A stretch of DNA of 64,000 nt from assembly GCA_019279435.1 (NCBI GenBank), contig JAAALK010000288.1, positions 53,929,624 through 53,993,623 of the forward strand, in the 5' to 3' direction. Below the pieces are notes generated by a model. It searched no databases. It worked only from the letters and a program-made list of their open reading frames with translations, and was not told the DNA's origin. The position numbers and the translations under genes were made by a program. The stretch comes from Zizania palustris (lineage: Eukaryota; Streptophyta; Magnoliopsida; Poales; Poaceae). Of this stretch, positions 29,824 to 42,133 are shown in pieces; position 1 is the stretch's first letter; every line of letters starts with the position of its first letter.

Positions 29824-31818
29824 TGAGAAACGAAGGGTTGGTTTCAGCGTTTGTGATGAGTGATTGACAGGCTTTTTACCTCTGTTCGAAGGGGTACCTC
29901 CGAAGGGTGTTCGGAGGTGGTTTCACCGAAGGGTGCTCGGTGGTTTGCTTGCTGCAGCTGTTGCAGTGGAGTGTGCATGTTGGAGGGGTCCGACAGTACA
30001 CGATGACTGGGTGTGTACCGGAGGCTTCGGTACTTTGGGCAGTACACCGGAGTGTGTGCCGGAGGTTGCTAACCTGGAGAGGTCTCCGGAGTACTGGATA
30101 CACTTGTCTGTTTGTCTGTGGTGCGCAGGGACTTCGGAGGCGACGGACAGGTTCGCGGCAGGTGAACCTGGGTCAAGCGGGAGGCTTGATGCCAGGGGAG
30201 CGGGGAGCTCCGTCACGGTGGCTGCGAAGGGGTCTGGGTTGGTCCTCGGGTCGAGGCGTGCCAGGTGAAGGCAGAGAGTGCGGAGCGTGGCTCCGGGTGA
30301 AGGTACTCCGAGACAAAGTCCTCGGATGTGAGGCACTTCGAAGGTACTCCGGATGGAGTAACTTCGGAGTTGGATTGATCAAGTCCTCTGCGGAGGCAAG
30401 TCGTTCGAAGTGTGCTCCGGAGGGAGACATTCGAAGGTACCCGACGAAGGTCTCAGAAGTCGAGGTGCATCGAAGGCATGGTCCGGGTGAGGCTCGTCGA
30501 GGAGTGTGCTCGGGGAGAGACACTGCGACGAAGTGCTCATGGAATGCTGCATGCGGAGGCCTTGGACGAAGGAGGGACTTCAAAGGGTGGTACTCCGAAG
30601 GTGGGGATTCGGAGTGAGGAAGGCTTCGGAGCGAGGCTAGCTCCGGAGCAAGGTTGACTTGAGGTGCTTCGGCCTGTGTGGCTTCGGTACACGGACTGAC
30701 GGAGTTCGAGCTGGGCGGAAGCTGCGAAGCCGTGGTGGTCCACTCCGGAGGTGTTGGTGCGAAGGCCCAAGGGCTTTGACGACTTCGGCTCAAAACCGTC
30801 ACTGTATCGAAGGCTGACTTCGGTGAAGCGAAGGCCATCTGGCTCAAGGCTTCTCACCGAAGCTACCGCACCCCTCGCGTGCGAAGGGGGGCTTCGGAAA
30901 GGTCAAAGGCTGCAAGTCTGACAGTGTCTGCTCTGCAAAAAGCTAGCGTTGTCCCCTCTGCAAAGGCTGACAGAGAAGCCTCCAATAAAGTTGACTACCT
31001 TTTGTACCCCTCAGTTCTGTAGAGACAAAACCAATGTAAACCCTAGGGGTAAAGTAGTCAATTCCTTTGGGTGAACTGTGGGCTATAAATATGGGGGCTT
31101 GGTAGATAACATTTAACACTTTGAGCATTTACTGTTGAGCTCCTGTACTAGCCACATACTACGTTGTATTCATCCAGAGTTCAATTTTATTGTGTTCCTT
31201 GTTCAAGCGGCGAAGCCCTGCTTCTGTGTGTTTTTTGCTTGAGCTCGATTTACATACCTCGCTAGCTTTAGTGCACCGAAGCCTGTCTAGGCGAAGGGTG
31301 TTTTGTGCGAAGTGTGTTTTTCAGTGTGCTGTCGCTCTGTGTAACAGGAGGTGAGACCTCGCTGCTTACTAGCGAAGCCCTGATCGAAGCCCGCGTTTTT
31401 ATCGTGTCTGAGTACCTAGCAAAGTCTGTGAGTGTGCGTTTAGACCTTCGGTGTACGAAGCCCAGCACCAGTTGCTGCTGCCAAGTACCTGGTCGAAGTC
31501 CACAGAGGGTTGTCCACTCTTGCGAAGGGGGAAGTGCGAAGCCTGCTCGAAGCACCCTGTGTGTAGAGCCTGCACTGACTTAGCAGAGTTGATTTTCGAA
31601 GGTTGTAAGTAGAGCGAAGTCTTCTTGGCTTCAAACTTTTGCTCCTGCGAAGCCTGTGTTCGGAGCGGTCAAAGCACCTCCGAACCAGACCTTCGAAGGT
31701 AGTGTTCGAAGCCTATTCCGCAGAAGACAGAACTAAAACCGAAGGCTAGTTTTTAGCCCGAAATTTTAAAAGCTCCCATTCACCCCCCCCCCCTCTGGTC
31801 GCCGTTTTCGGTCCAACA
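29824..31818 (+). repeat. Copia II 5' LTR
   Basis: Starts TGAGAAACGAAGGGTTGG, ends GGTCCAACA. Rich in CGAAGG and CTCCGGAG words, which leaves long overlapping open frames on both strands that are not genes. TATA box at 31084, about 735 bp before the end. Confidence 0.93.
31084..31091 (+). promoter_or_regulatory. TATA box of copia II 5' LTR
   Basis: GGC-TATAAATA-TGGGGGC; the same box is at 50872-50879 in the 3' LTR and at 21099 in copia I. Confidence 0.75.
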
Positions 31819-31820
31819 AT

Positions 31821-31838
31821 TGGTATTAGAGCGGGTTA
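31821..31838 (+). other. Copia II primer binding site
   Basis: TGGTATTAGAGCGGGTTA, complementary to initiator-Met tRNA except for one base in the first 12, two bases after the LTR. Confidence 0.88.
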
Positions 31839-31882
31839 AGATCACCAGTTGACCTTAACCGGTTTTGTGATCTGGTGGCGAC

Positions 31883-33186
31883 ATGGATAGAGGCAGTAAA
31901 ATTCCTCTGTTCGATGGGACAGACTTTGCATACTGGAAGGTGCTCATGGAGGCTTACTTGTTAAGCCAAGGAAACGCAATTTGGGAGATTGCTGGACTCA
32001 CAATACTCCATCCCTGATACTCGCACCACTCAAACAAAAAAAGATCAGTATAATGCCAACTCCAAGGCTAGGAATATACTGTTCATTGGTTTGAGCCGGA
32101 GTGAGTTTGATAGGGCTGCAGCACCTTAGGACTGCTAGGGAAATTTGGACAACACTCACTATTTTTCATGAGGGCTCTACTCAGATTAAGGCTAGACGCC
32201 AAAGCACCTACAATCAACAGTATCAGCTGTTTGTGCAGGCACCTGGTGAATCTATAGATGCCATGTTTTCTCGCTTTGATGCGATAGTGAGTAACTTGCG
32301 ATCCAACGGGACTGCTTGCTTACAATGATCATGATAGGGCTATCAAGCTTCTCTATGCTCTTGACCGTAGCATATGGGAAGTGAAGATATCCAGCATTGA
32401 GGAGTCTGCAGGTTATGACACATTTACCTGTGATGAGCTCTTCAGCAAGCTGAAGTCCACAGAGATTGCCAAGGCATCTCTTGCAGTGCACAGAAGCTCC
32501 TTGCCACAGCCATTGGCATTGGTTTCTAGCACTAGCCGTGGCACCACTGCAGAACCAAGCACATCTGGTACTTGTGTTTTTGTAGATGGTTTTGCTTTGT
32601 CCTCCCTGGTCTCCGTCACAAAGGAGAAGGTGGACACTCTAGATGATGATGAGCTTGCTCTCATTGCCCGGAGGTTCACCCGCTTTCATCATGAAAGACG
32701 GGATCAGAGGAGAAGTGGTTTTAGTGGTTGCTTTGAATGTGGCGACACTTCTCATATCAAGGCGAATTGCCCAAAGCTCAAAAGAGAGATGAGAGTGAGC
32801 GCCCCAAATACCACAAGAAGGAGAGGAAACCCTTTGTGAAGGGCAAGCGCGGCAAGATGGCTAAGAAAGTAGCCAAAGCCGCTTCCAGAGCATTTGTTGC
32901 TGCTCTCAGCGACATCGACACTTCCTCAACTGAGGAGTCGAGCTCTGAGGAGGAGGAGTCCCCAAGGAAGGAGGACAAGAAGGACAAGAAGGGACGAGAC
33001 TTCACCGGCCTTTGCTTCATGGCCGACAGCGATCACAGCGGCGATGAGCTTGACTCATCTGAGGTACCTCTATCCTATGACCAGCTTTCAATAAAACTAG
33101 ATGAGCTGAATGAAGTAGTTCTTGGTCAGGATAGATTGCTTGTGCAAGCCGCTAGAGAAAGAAAAGACCTTAGACTTAGGCTATAA
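31883..33186 (+). pseudogene. gag: Copia II gag
   Basis: ATG at 31883 (MDRGSKIPLFDGTDF). Compared with copia I, one-base insertions near 31990, 32117 and 32312 shift the frame three times, returning it to the original. The zinc knuckle CFECGDTSHIKANC (CCHC) lies at about 32731-32772. Another shift near 32785 leads into a Lys-rich then Ser/Glu-rich tail (SSTEESSSEEEESPRKEDKK). A TAA at 33184 replaces a Gln codon. Gag would form the particle shell and bind element RNA. Confidence 0.82.
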
Positions 33187-34361
33187 TCTGTTTCTACTGA
33201 ATATGCCATGCTTAAGTCTAAAGTTAATGATGCTGAATGTGATTCTTGTACCACTGTCATGGGTGAGCTTGCTCAGTTGCATTCTGTTCATGCTCAAACT
33301 CTATCTGAGCTTGAGACTGCACAGAAGCAGCTTTTGGTGGTGGATTCTAGACCTCATGATAATATTGAATGCATGAACTATTCTTTATTGCGCGAGAGCA
33401 TTAATTTACGTGATAAACATGTTCATGATCTAGAGCCTAGATTGGAAAGAGCCGGTAGTTCTAAGGATGTGCAACCTGTTTGTGACACTTGCATCACCCT
33501 TAAGGACCAGCTAGGCACTGTTAGAGAGCGAGCTGAGAACCTCATGACTGAAAATGAATACCTTCTTTCCGTGGTTAATAAATGCACTGAGGGAAAGGGT
33601 AGGATGGATTTGCTCTTGGCCAAGACCAAGTTGTGTGCTGACAGAGCAGGGGTAGCTCTAGGTTTGGGTTTTGAGAGGATGCCTTCAGATAGTAAGACCA
33701 AAACTGTTTTTACCTCTCCCACTACCCTAGAGAAAGAGAGGGCTCTGTTAGACACCCCTTCAGCCAAAAAGCCTACCCAACCACCAAAGAAAACCACTCC
33801 TCCTGCCAAGAAAAATCCTCCCAAGAAAACCACTCAGAAGAAGCCCAAGGAGCCTGTGAGAGTTGCTCCTGTGACCCATGAGAGTGCCCCGAGGAGAGTA
33901 TTTCATTGTTCCTATTGTCAGCGGGCGGGTCATTTGGTTGGGTTCTGTTTTCGTCGCATCAAGGATGAGCGACGCTCTCAGGCGATGAGCTACCAGGACA
34001 TGCATCACCCATCATTAGGTATGCATGAGTCTGAGTTTTACTATCGTCCTGCTTTTGAGGCTCCTCGTGCTTCTCGGAGAGGTTTTGCTCCTCGAGGTGT
34101 TCACCATGTTCCATATGGTGGTAGACCCGGGCGAGTAGCTTTGTACCTCGTCAGAGTAGGAGACCTCGACGTGTTGTTCGATCACAGCATGTTGGTAGAC
34201 CTTGCACTTTGCATCATTCTAATTATCTTGTGCGTAGACAGTCTACTTTTACTGTGCCTACTACTCGTGTCACTCAGTGCTGGATGCCTCGTCATTATTT
34301 CACTCACCCCAGCACTGAGCGATCGAGATATTCTTATCATGTGTAGGCGACAGATCGAGGC
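33187..34361 (+). pseudogene. Copia II gag-pol linker: coiled coil, Lys/Pro/Thr tract, second zinc knuckle
   Basis: Open frame 33208-34407 encodes a helical, probably coiled-coil region, then a basic tract of PPKKTTPPAKK-type repeats (about 33775-33860), then a second CCHC knuckle, CSYCQRAGHLVGFC, at about 33912-33953. The frame is lost around 34130-34360 before the protease. Such an extended region between gag and protease is normal for SIRE-type elements; its task is not known from the sequence. Confidence 0.7.
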
Positions 34362-36649
34362 TTGGAGGGCACGTGGATCATGGACTCCGGTTGTTCGCGC
34401 CACATGACCGGAGATGCAGCATGGTTCTCCAGCCTCACCACAACCAAGCAAAGGGAACATATCACCTTCGGAAAAAATCGAAGGAGTAGAGTGAAAGGTA
34501 AAGGTGTGGTAAGAATTAACTCGAATTTCACTCTCAAAGATGTTGCATTGGTTGAAAACCTGGGATACAATTTGCTGTCTGTATCTCAGTTGCTTGATGA
34601 GGGCTTCGAAGTGCGATTCCATCGCGATACTTCGCAAGTGCTCAATTCTGATGGCGTTGTGGTGTGTAAGATCTTTAGAGTTGGGAGAGTTTTTGGAGCT
34701 GATTTTTCAGAGTCATCTGGTTCTTCTCATTGTCTTGTTGCACATTCAACTTCTGAGCTTTGGAAGTGGCATAGGAGACTAGGGCATATGAGTTTTGAGT
34801 TGCTCGCTCGTTTGAGTGCCCTAGGCCTGATCCGAGGATTGCCCAAGCTCAAGTTTGAGAAGAATTTAGTTTGCGCTCCTTGTCGACATGGAAAAATGAT
34901 TGTTGCTTCTCATTCGCCAGTCACCACAGTGATGACTGAACAACCCGGAGAACTTCTCCACATGGACACTGTAGGTCCTTCTCGGGTTAGTTCTTTAGGC
35001 GGCAAGTGGTATGTATTAGTTATTGTCGACGATTTCTCTCGCTACTCTTGGGTCTTCTTTCTTGCCAGCAAGGATGAAGTGTTTTCACACTTTCGGAGCT
35101 TGGCTTTGAGACTTTTTACTGAACTCCCTGGTGCATTAAAATTCATTCGAAGTGATAATGGCACTGAGTTCAAGAACAGTCTCTTTGTTGACTTTTGCAT
35201 GGAGCATGGCATAGAACATCAATTCTCTGCTCCGCGGGTTCCTCAACAAAACGGTGTTGTTGAGAGGAAGAACCGCACTTTGGTTGAGATGGCTAGGATG
35301 ATGCTTGATGAGCATAGGACTCCTAGAAAATTCTGGGCTGAGGCCATGAACACTGCATGTTATATCTCAAACCGTATTTTCTTGCGCTCAATTTTAAACT
35401 TGACATCTTATGAGCTGCGTTTTGGGAGACAGCCCAAGGTTACTCATCTTCGAGTTTTTGGCTGTCGCTGCTTCATCCTAAAATGTGGTAATTTGGATAA
35501 GTTTGAGTCGCGATCTTCTGACGGGATCTTTTTGGGTTACACAACACATGGTCATTCTTATCGTGTTTATAATTTAGAGACTAACACTGTCATCGAGTCA
35601 TGTGATGTCACTTTTGATGAATCAACCCCCTCTATTAGTTCTGCATTTGAACAGGCAAATGAACACGACATGGAACAGACCATCTTCGAAGAAGAAGATC
35701 CCGGAGAATTCGAGGATGAACCCCTGCTACCCTCGACATCAACCCCCGAAGCCGACCCCGCTTCAACCACTTCGGCACGAGGTCCCGAAGCGACTACCTC
35801 AACATCGGTCATCTTGGACCACTCCAACGCACAAGTTGAGGGGGAGACTGCATCCCGCCGCGAGGCTCCACATCATGTTCAAAGGATGCACCCTCCCGAG
35901 CAGATCATTGGTGAGCTTGATCAAAGGGTAACACGTTCTCATGCTCATTTCATTGATTCCGCTTTTGTTGCTTCTTTCGAGCCCTTAGATGTTAGTCATG
36001 CACTTTCTGATTCTAGTTGGATCAATGCCATGCATGAGGAACTTGAAAATTTTGAGAGAAACCAAGTCTGGTCATTAGTTGATCCTCCACCAAATGTACA
36101 TTTCATTGGAACAAAATGGATTTTCAAAAACAAACAAGGGGAGGATGGGACTATAGTTAGAAACAAGGCTAGACTTGTAGCTCAGGGCTTTTCTCAACTA
36201 GAAGGGATTGATTTTACTGAAACTTTTGCACCTGTTGCTCGCCTTGAGGCCATTAGGATTTTGCTTGCCTTTGCGACATCCCGGGGATTCAAACTCTATC
36301 AAATGGATGTCAAAAGTGCTTTTCTTAATGGCTTCATAGGCGAAGATGTTTATGTAAAACAACCCCCTGGTTTTGAAAACCCCAAGTACCCACATAAAGT
36401 CCTTAAACTTCATAAGGCTCTTTATGGACTCAAGCAGGCCCCTCGGGCATGGTATGATAGACTTAAGTCTTTTCTGCTTGAGCGAGGGTATTTGATGGGC
36501 TCTGTTGATAAAACACTGTTTACTCTCAAGCATGGCAAAGATTTCCTCCTGGTTCAGATTTATGTGGATGATATCATCTTTGGTGGCTCTTCTCATGCTT
36601 TGGTTGCCGAGTTTGCAGATACCATGAGCAGGGAATTTGAAATGTCCAT
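34362..36649 (+). pseudogene. pol: Copia II pol: protease, integrase, RT (cut by element C)
   Basis: Uninterrupted frame (TTG at 34362 is only its edge). Protease DSG at residues 8-10; GAG-pre-integrase HRRLGH ... CAPCRHGKM around 130-175; integrase triad D202, D265, E301 (D-x35-E); an acidic, Ser/Thr-rich linker around 430-520; RVT_2 with QMDVKSAFLNG and YVDD at 734-737. Codons continue in frame to the TCCAT target at 36645-36649, where element C is inserted; RNase H resumes at 47554. Sites for cleavage, integration and DNA synthesis are all present. Confidence 0.92.
36645..36649. repeat. Target site duplication of element C, left copy (TCCAT)
   Basis: TCCAT directly before the LTR, repeated at 47549-47553. 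Confidence 0.95.
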
Positions 36650-37143
36650 TGTTGGCGTAAAAGATTACGCTAACAGGTTTCTGTAGATTAGAAATTAACA
36701 AACGAAGTGTTTGCAAAGTAAACTATTCTAAGCCTCCAAAAGGATAATAACTTAGAATAGTTCGAATGTGTATATTGAATAACTTGTATTCGGTCCCTAT
36801 TACAGGGTGAAGTGGGGGGTATTTATAGGCCCAAATATTAAGGAAAAGACCTATTTACCCCTCTATTACAACCGACATAGTGGAAACTATTCGGTACCCT
36901 CGATAGGGCTAAAATGGTAAAAGACTAATCTAATAATATAAAAGATAAATCTTCCATCTTAGCTGGCAATAAAATCTCGAAGAACTTTAGTTCGAAGATG
37001 TACTCCGAACCAACGCCTATCTTCGTACTTCGAGCTTGACTCAGGGTATCTTCGAAGATGGACGTCTGGAAACCTTCGAATCCACTATCTGCTTTTATGC
37101 TGTTGCGGCAATAACCCCGAAGATGAGATATTTTCCCCCAACA
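36650..37143 (-). repeat. Element C 3' LTR
   Basis: 494 bp, TGTTGGCG...CCCCAACA on the plus strand, the reverse of the A-type LTR. Confidence 0.96.
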
Positions 37144-37595
37144 GTAGCCCCTCGAATACGCTTCTCCGTTTAACCTGTAATGTTAGGAGAGCAGTATACA
37201 GAAGGAAAAAATAACCAGACATAGGGGTTATTAGATTTTAATTCATCTCCGAAACTGTATGAAGATATAAGCTCCGAATCAGTCTTAATTACTTTCGAAC
37301 TATCTTAAAACCAACTCAGGAAGTGCGAAAGTCTTTTAGACTTAGAGGAAATAGCCGTTAGCCTTCTGTTCCTAACGGAAACCGTAGAATGCGTTAATTT
37401 CGGAGAAAAGTAACGGGCAAGAATGCGAAACGGCATGGACTAACGGTAAAAATGTAAAGTCTAGGCTATAAATAGAGGGCCTAGAACTTACCCGGTTACC
37501 TTTTCACTGCTTTCTTGCAAACAAGAAACCTCCTGAGTCCTTTGAGTTCTTTGAGCCCTAGCCTCCATTTTCCCAAAAGCAACCCAGTGACTGCA
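37144..37595 (+). promoter_or_regulatory. Upstream region and TATA box of the antisense gene, element C
   Basis: About 450 bp without open frame, matching 14892-15345 of element A in reverse. TATAAATA at 37467-37474 lies 129 bp before the ATG. Its left edge, GTAGCCCCTCGAATACGC, is the reverse of the polypurine primer site of the element. Confidence 0.62.
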
Positions 37596-40500
37596 ATGGT
37601 GAAGACCAAAGGTTCTGGAGCCCCTTCAACCTTGGCTCGGCAGCAGGCGGCTACAGCAGCAGCGGCTGCGGCATTGGCGACGGCACCTCCGGCATCGGCA
37701 ACGACATCCATGGCAGCAGGAGGGAGAAATCCCCAAAATGTCGATGATCAAAGTTTCTGCCCGCCATCAACGAAGTACCTGGACCAGTCTTTCCAATTGG
37801 GATCTTCTACCTGCAAGAGGGAATCGTTGGCAATCGCAATAGAAGGGAAGATTAGCACCGGAGTTATGATCTGCAAACCCGGAAAAGAACTCATCCCATC
37901 ACCAAGGCCCGGAGAAGTGGTCGTCTTCGAAGCCTTCTTCGAAGCCGGCTTGGGCCTTCCCGCAGTGGACTTCTTGGCGGAGGTACTTGACTTATTCCAC
38001 GTCACCCTTCCTCAACTGTCTCTGAATGCAGTAGCTCGTCTGGCTATCTTCGAATGGGCGTTGAGAGCCGAAGGTTGTGAGGGGAGGGCAGAGATCTTCG
38101 CTGCGCTACATAGAGCCTCATGTCAGCCAAAAACCTTCGTAGGTCCCGGAGGTGAAAAAGTAGTGGTAGCCTTCGAAAGCATCAATTTTAGGCTTCGGGA
38201 CGAATATGCCCTTCAATTCCCGTCTAAGGCCATCAATGCAAGATGGTACACAGATTGGGTCATGAGATGGTTCTATGCCGAAGTTGGGGCGAGCAATCCT
38301 CTGGTTGGACCTCTGAAAGAAATCCAATTCCGGAAGGAAGCCTTAGTGCATCCAGGCCAAGGTCAGCTTGAAGCTCGCCTCAACCTACTTCAGAGGATCA
38401 GCCGAAGGTTGAGCATGCGAGACTTAGCCGAAGAATTCCTCGGGTTACAAATCTCTCCACTGATGGCCAACTGGCCTATCATCTTCGAAGAGGATTCGGA
38501 AGGCGATCTCCGAAAGATCACCTTGACTTCGAGCCCTGCAGGTAACTTCGAAGACAACAAACCTTGACTTGTTAGCTTCTTCAGCTCCTGTTACTTCGGA
38601 GCAAATCATAAGGGCTTTGGAGAAGATTTTGGGCGCTCCAACTCCGACCGAAAAAGAATGGAGAATTAAGTTGGTCGGGAGTTGGGAGAGATTTAACAGA
38701 GTATGGGGAATGCTGGAAATCACTCCGCCCCCTTTGATGGATTGGGTGCCTTCGGAGAAAGGACCCAAGAAGAGAAAAGCCGAAGCTGGGACTTCGAGCT
38801 CCGCCAAAACTCCGGTGAAGAAGGTGGCTCGGAAGCCAAAAAATCTTACACCTTCGAATCCTGCACCTTCGAGTTCAAGGGCTTCAGTTTCTGACTCCCA
38901 AGAGGATGAAGGGAGATTGCTTGTGCGTCTAATAGAAGAAGATGAAATTCAAAGGACTGCACGAGCCGAAGTACCTGCGAACGTGCCGGAGTCTCGAGAT
39001 AATCTTGAGCAACCAAGGACTTCGACAGTTCAAGAAGATATCTCTCAGGACGAAGTTCTTGTGAATGATAGTGGGGTCGAAGTCACTATGGCTTCGATTC
39101 CCGAAGAGGCAACAAGGACTGCACAGGATGATGCTCCTGCAGTCGAAGATTTAACGGCTGATTCGGATGAAGATCTAGCCTTCGATCCGCCGAACAGTCC
39201 GATGATGACTCCTCTGCAAAACATCGAAGGTAGACTTCGAATAACTCTTTCATGTTTATTTTGTATATTTATACAATGTATAATACTCTTCTTTTTTTAC
39301 AGAGTCCACTCCTATGGAAGAGGTCCACCAAGAAGAAATAATTCCTGGACCTTCGACGACCTCGGAGCCAGCCCAGAGAGTTACTCAAACGGGACCTGGA
39401 AGAGGCAAAAGACATATAGAGCCCCTCCCTGCTGCGAGTTCGGATCAACTCCGTTTGATTCAACGGATGAGAGCCAATCTTCCGAGGAGGGCCAGTCTCC
39501 AGTGGCTCCGAAGACCACAAGCCAACGCTCCGGTCCTTCGCTGGATGAAGATGACCAACAGGCAATAAGTATGCTCCCCTTGCTAGCTCCTTTCTTAGGG
39601 CAAACAACTGGTCTTCGGACTTTGGTCGAACCTTTGGATCGAGCTAGCCGTGACATTGGGGAGACCAACTTAGTTGCCATTTTGAGCAAGGTGGATAGGA
39701 CGGAGCTTAATGCTGCTATAGAACGTGCAGCCTATCAGGTACGAAGCAACTAGTGAAATAACGTAGAATTCATCTACGAATAAACATTTACCTTAGTTTT
39801 TTATTTTTGCAGCAAACTGTCTTGGCCCGGGCTGCGAATATATGCAATGACGAAGAGATCGCTCGTCTTCGGGAGGAAAATAATGTCCTTCAAAGGAATC
39901 TTAACATCTCCGAAAGTCGAGTGGCTCAAATGGACAATATAGTATCAACAGAGCGAAGGGCCAGACAAGGTTTGGAGGCTGCTAATAAAGAGCTCGAAGC
40001 AGAAAGAATTGTGCTTCGAGCAGAAGTTGAAAAGCTGCGGGCGGAGCACGCTACTGCGGGGTCCTGAGCTTGTCAGACTCCAAGAGGAAGCTAGCCAGCT
40101 GTTAAACCAAAAGAATATTTTGACCACTGAAAATGCTAGACTTTCTGGGGTTTTGGGCGAAGTCACTTCGACGAAGGACGCATTGAACGAAGACAAGCTG
40201 AAGTCTGAGAAGGTGGCTGTGGAAGTTATGAATCAAGTTGTTAGGTGTCCTGGAGTACTTCGGTACTACTCGGATACTTCCTTCTGACGATAACATCACT
40301 CTTCTGCGCCGGTTGAAAAGGATCCAAGGAGTGGCGAAGCAGATGAAGACAGCGGGCATTAGATACGGAGAACTCTCCGGACAAGTGGCTGCTGTCGGCC
40401 TACTTCGCTACTACGAAGATCTGGGCCGATCGATAACTCCGGACGCAGGAGGGGGCCCAATCACCTTCGACGACGAGCGACTTCTGACACCTTCCGAAGG

Positions 40501-41211
40501 TGTGGCTGCTGCCTGGTGAGCCTTCCAAACATTCATGGAGAACCGAAGGTCGTTCCGCGATCAAGGCTTGGATCGACGAAGGCCAACGCCAGAAGCAAGT
40601 TCGGACCCAAGCTTCAAGCAGTCAGCCTCCTCCGAACCCGCAGGTTTAGAAATACCTTAGGATTTTTGGCCATGTAAAGCTTTATGCTTATAAACATTTA
40701 TCAATGAAAATTTGTTTGTCATATTTTTAGGCTTTGCCTCTTACGGAAGATATCGAAGTGTTAGACCTTAACGAGGAAGTTCGCTCATTATGGACCACCT
40801 TCGATCTTCTAAAAGCTTATAAACGTCCTCGATTTCTAATTCCTCGAGATGACTCCGGTGTAATTGCGCCCGAAGTAATCAAAGATATACTGTCTTATAT
40901 TAAAGAGGAAGAAAAAGAGGTTAACTTAAACACTTCGTCTTTTGAAGACATTATATGGTCTGAAGACGAAGATGAAGCTCAAAATAAAAAGCCTGAAGAA
41001 CTTGGAAGCTAGGAAAGGAGCCCCGAACGGCTTCGAACTTGGGCCGAGCTTCAACAAGAACAGAAGGATTTTAGAGCTTTCGAAGGGGGGCAAGAGAGTT
41101 AAACGCAAAGTTGTTAGAACTCCCGGTGCTGGAACTAGTCGTTCCAACCCTAGCTCTAGAGACCGAAGAGGTCTTCGATTCCTTCTTGGTATAGATACCA
41201 ATTTTTCATGA
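37596..41211 (+). pseudogene. Element C antisense gene: five exons, Transposase_28-like plus coiled coil
   Basis: Exons 37596-38541, 38576-39229, 39303-39738, 39813-40643 and 40731-41211, with GT-AG boundaries at the same places as in A. Exon 1 (MVKTKG start; domain with GEVVVFEAFFEAGLGLP) and exon 2 are open. Exon 3 has a frameshift near 39435; exon 4 (coiled coil) has three one-base insertions and a CGA-to-TGA change at about 40517; exon 5 has TGG-to-TAG near 41010. Intron 1 is only 34 bp against 74 bp in A, too short for normal plant splicing. Product as in element A; function unknown. The last exon ends in RGLRFLLGIDTNFS. Confidence 0.78.
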
Positions 41212-41544
41212 TGTAATCTGTAAACATATTCGTTTGAATAATGAATACCGATTTAAAATTGTCTCCATATTTACTAGCCCCTCTTTAGGTATAAGCAACT
41301 TCGAACTGTATTCAAAGATGGTTATGCGCAAAGGATGAACTTCGGAGTACAATTTTTTTTGGGGGGTTCAGAGCCCCTTTGCAATTTAAATTTTTAAAAT
41401 CTTATAAAATGTCTTCGACTATTTGTAGTCTGAAGAATGGCAACTTAGTACCCTTGTTTTTTGAAAGAAATCACTTGAGATAACTTTCAAGATACCTTAG
41501 TATCTTAGATAATTTGTCACTTTGGACTATGCTAACAGACATTC
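41212..41544. other. Non-coding stretch after the antisense gene, element C
   Basis: About 330 bp similar to 10961-11279 of element A in reverse; no credible gene. Confidence 0.5.
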
Positions 41545-41940
41545 GAAGCTCATGGCTCAAACTCTGTTTTGCTTTAGCCACCTTTGACTCATTTTTGCGA
41601 TCTCTGTCGAACCAATGGTTCGGAGTTTGCAATGGTCTCTTTGGACTCTTTTTACGGATGTCTACCAGCCAATGGCTTGGACTCCGTATATTTTGGCCAC
41701 CTTCGGCTCTTTTTGCGGAAGTCTACCAGCCAATGGCTTGGACTCCGCATGTTTTGGCCACCTTCGGCTCTTTTTACGGAAGTCTACCAGCCAATGGCTT
41801 GGACTCCGTATGTTTTGGCCACCTTCGGCTCTTTTACGGAAGTCTACCAGCCAATGGCTTGGACTCCGTATGATGTGGTTTTGGGATCTTTTACGGATGT
41901 CTACAAGCCGGTGGCTTGGACTTCGGATTATGTCAGCCCC
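41545..41940. repeat. 61 bp tandem repeats, element C
   Basis: About six units of the same 61 bp sequence as in element A, reversed (TCTACCAGCCAATGGCTTGG, then ACTCCGTATGTTTTGGCCAC). The central units are nearly identical to one another. Open frames through them on both strands are repeat artefacts. Confidence 0.9.
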
Positions 41941-42133
41941 CACGTCGGAAGCTTCGAACTAATGGTTCGAAGTCCGAAAATACGATCCAGCTTCATGACA
42001 CTTCCCTCTCGGTCAACCCCGCGGCTTCCAGTGCAGTCCACTCGGAAGCTGGAAGTCTATGAGGGGAAGGCATTATCAGGATCATATGCTTTATTAATTT
42101 ATAAGATGATTACAAATGAATTACAAGGAGCCC
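41941..42133. other. Spacer between repeats and pol end, element C
   Basis: About 190 bp, reverse of 10401-10608 in A; nothing else seen. Confidence 0.5.

Noticed and set aside
29907..30847. Long overlapping open frames on both strands in the copia II 5' LTR (and 49854-50645 in the 3' LTR)
   Set aside because: They lie within an LTR, overlap each other on opposite strands and follow the CGAAGG-rich composition that avoids stops; no domain is seen.
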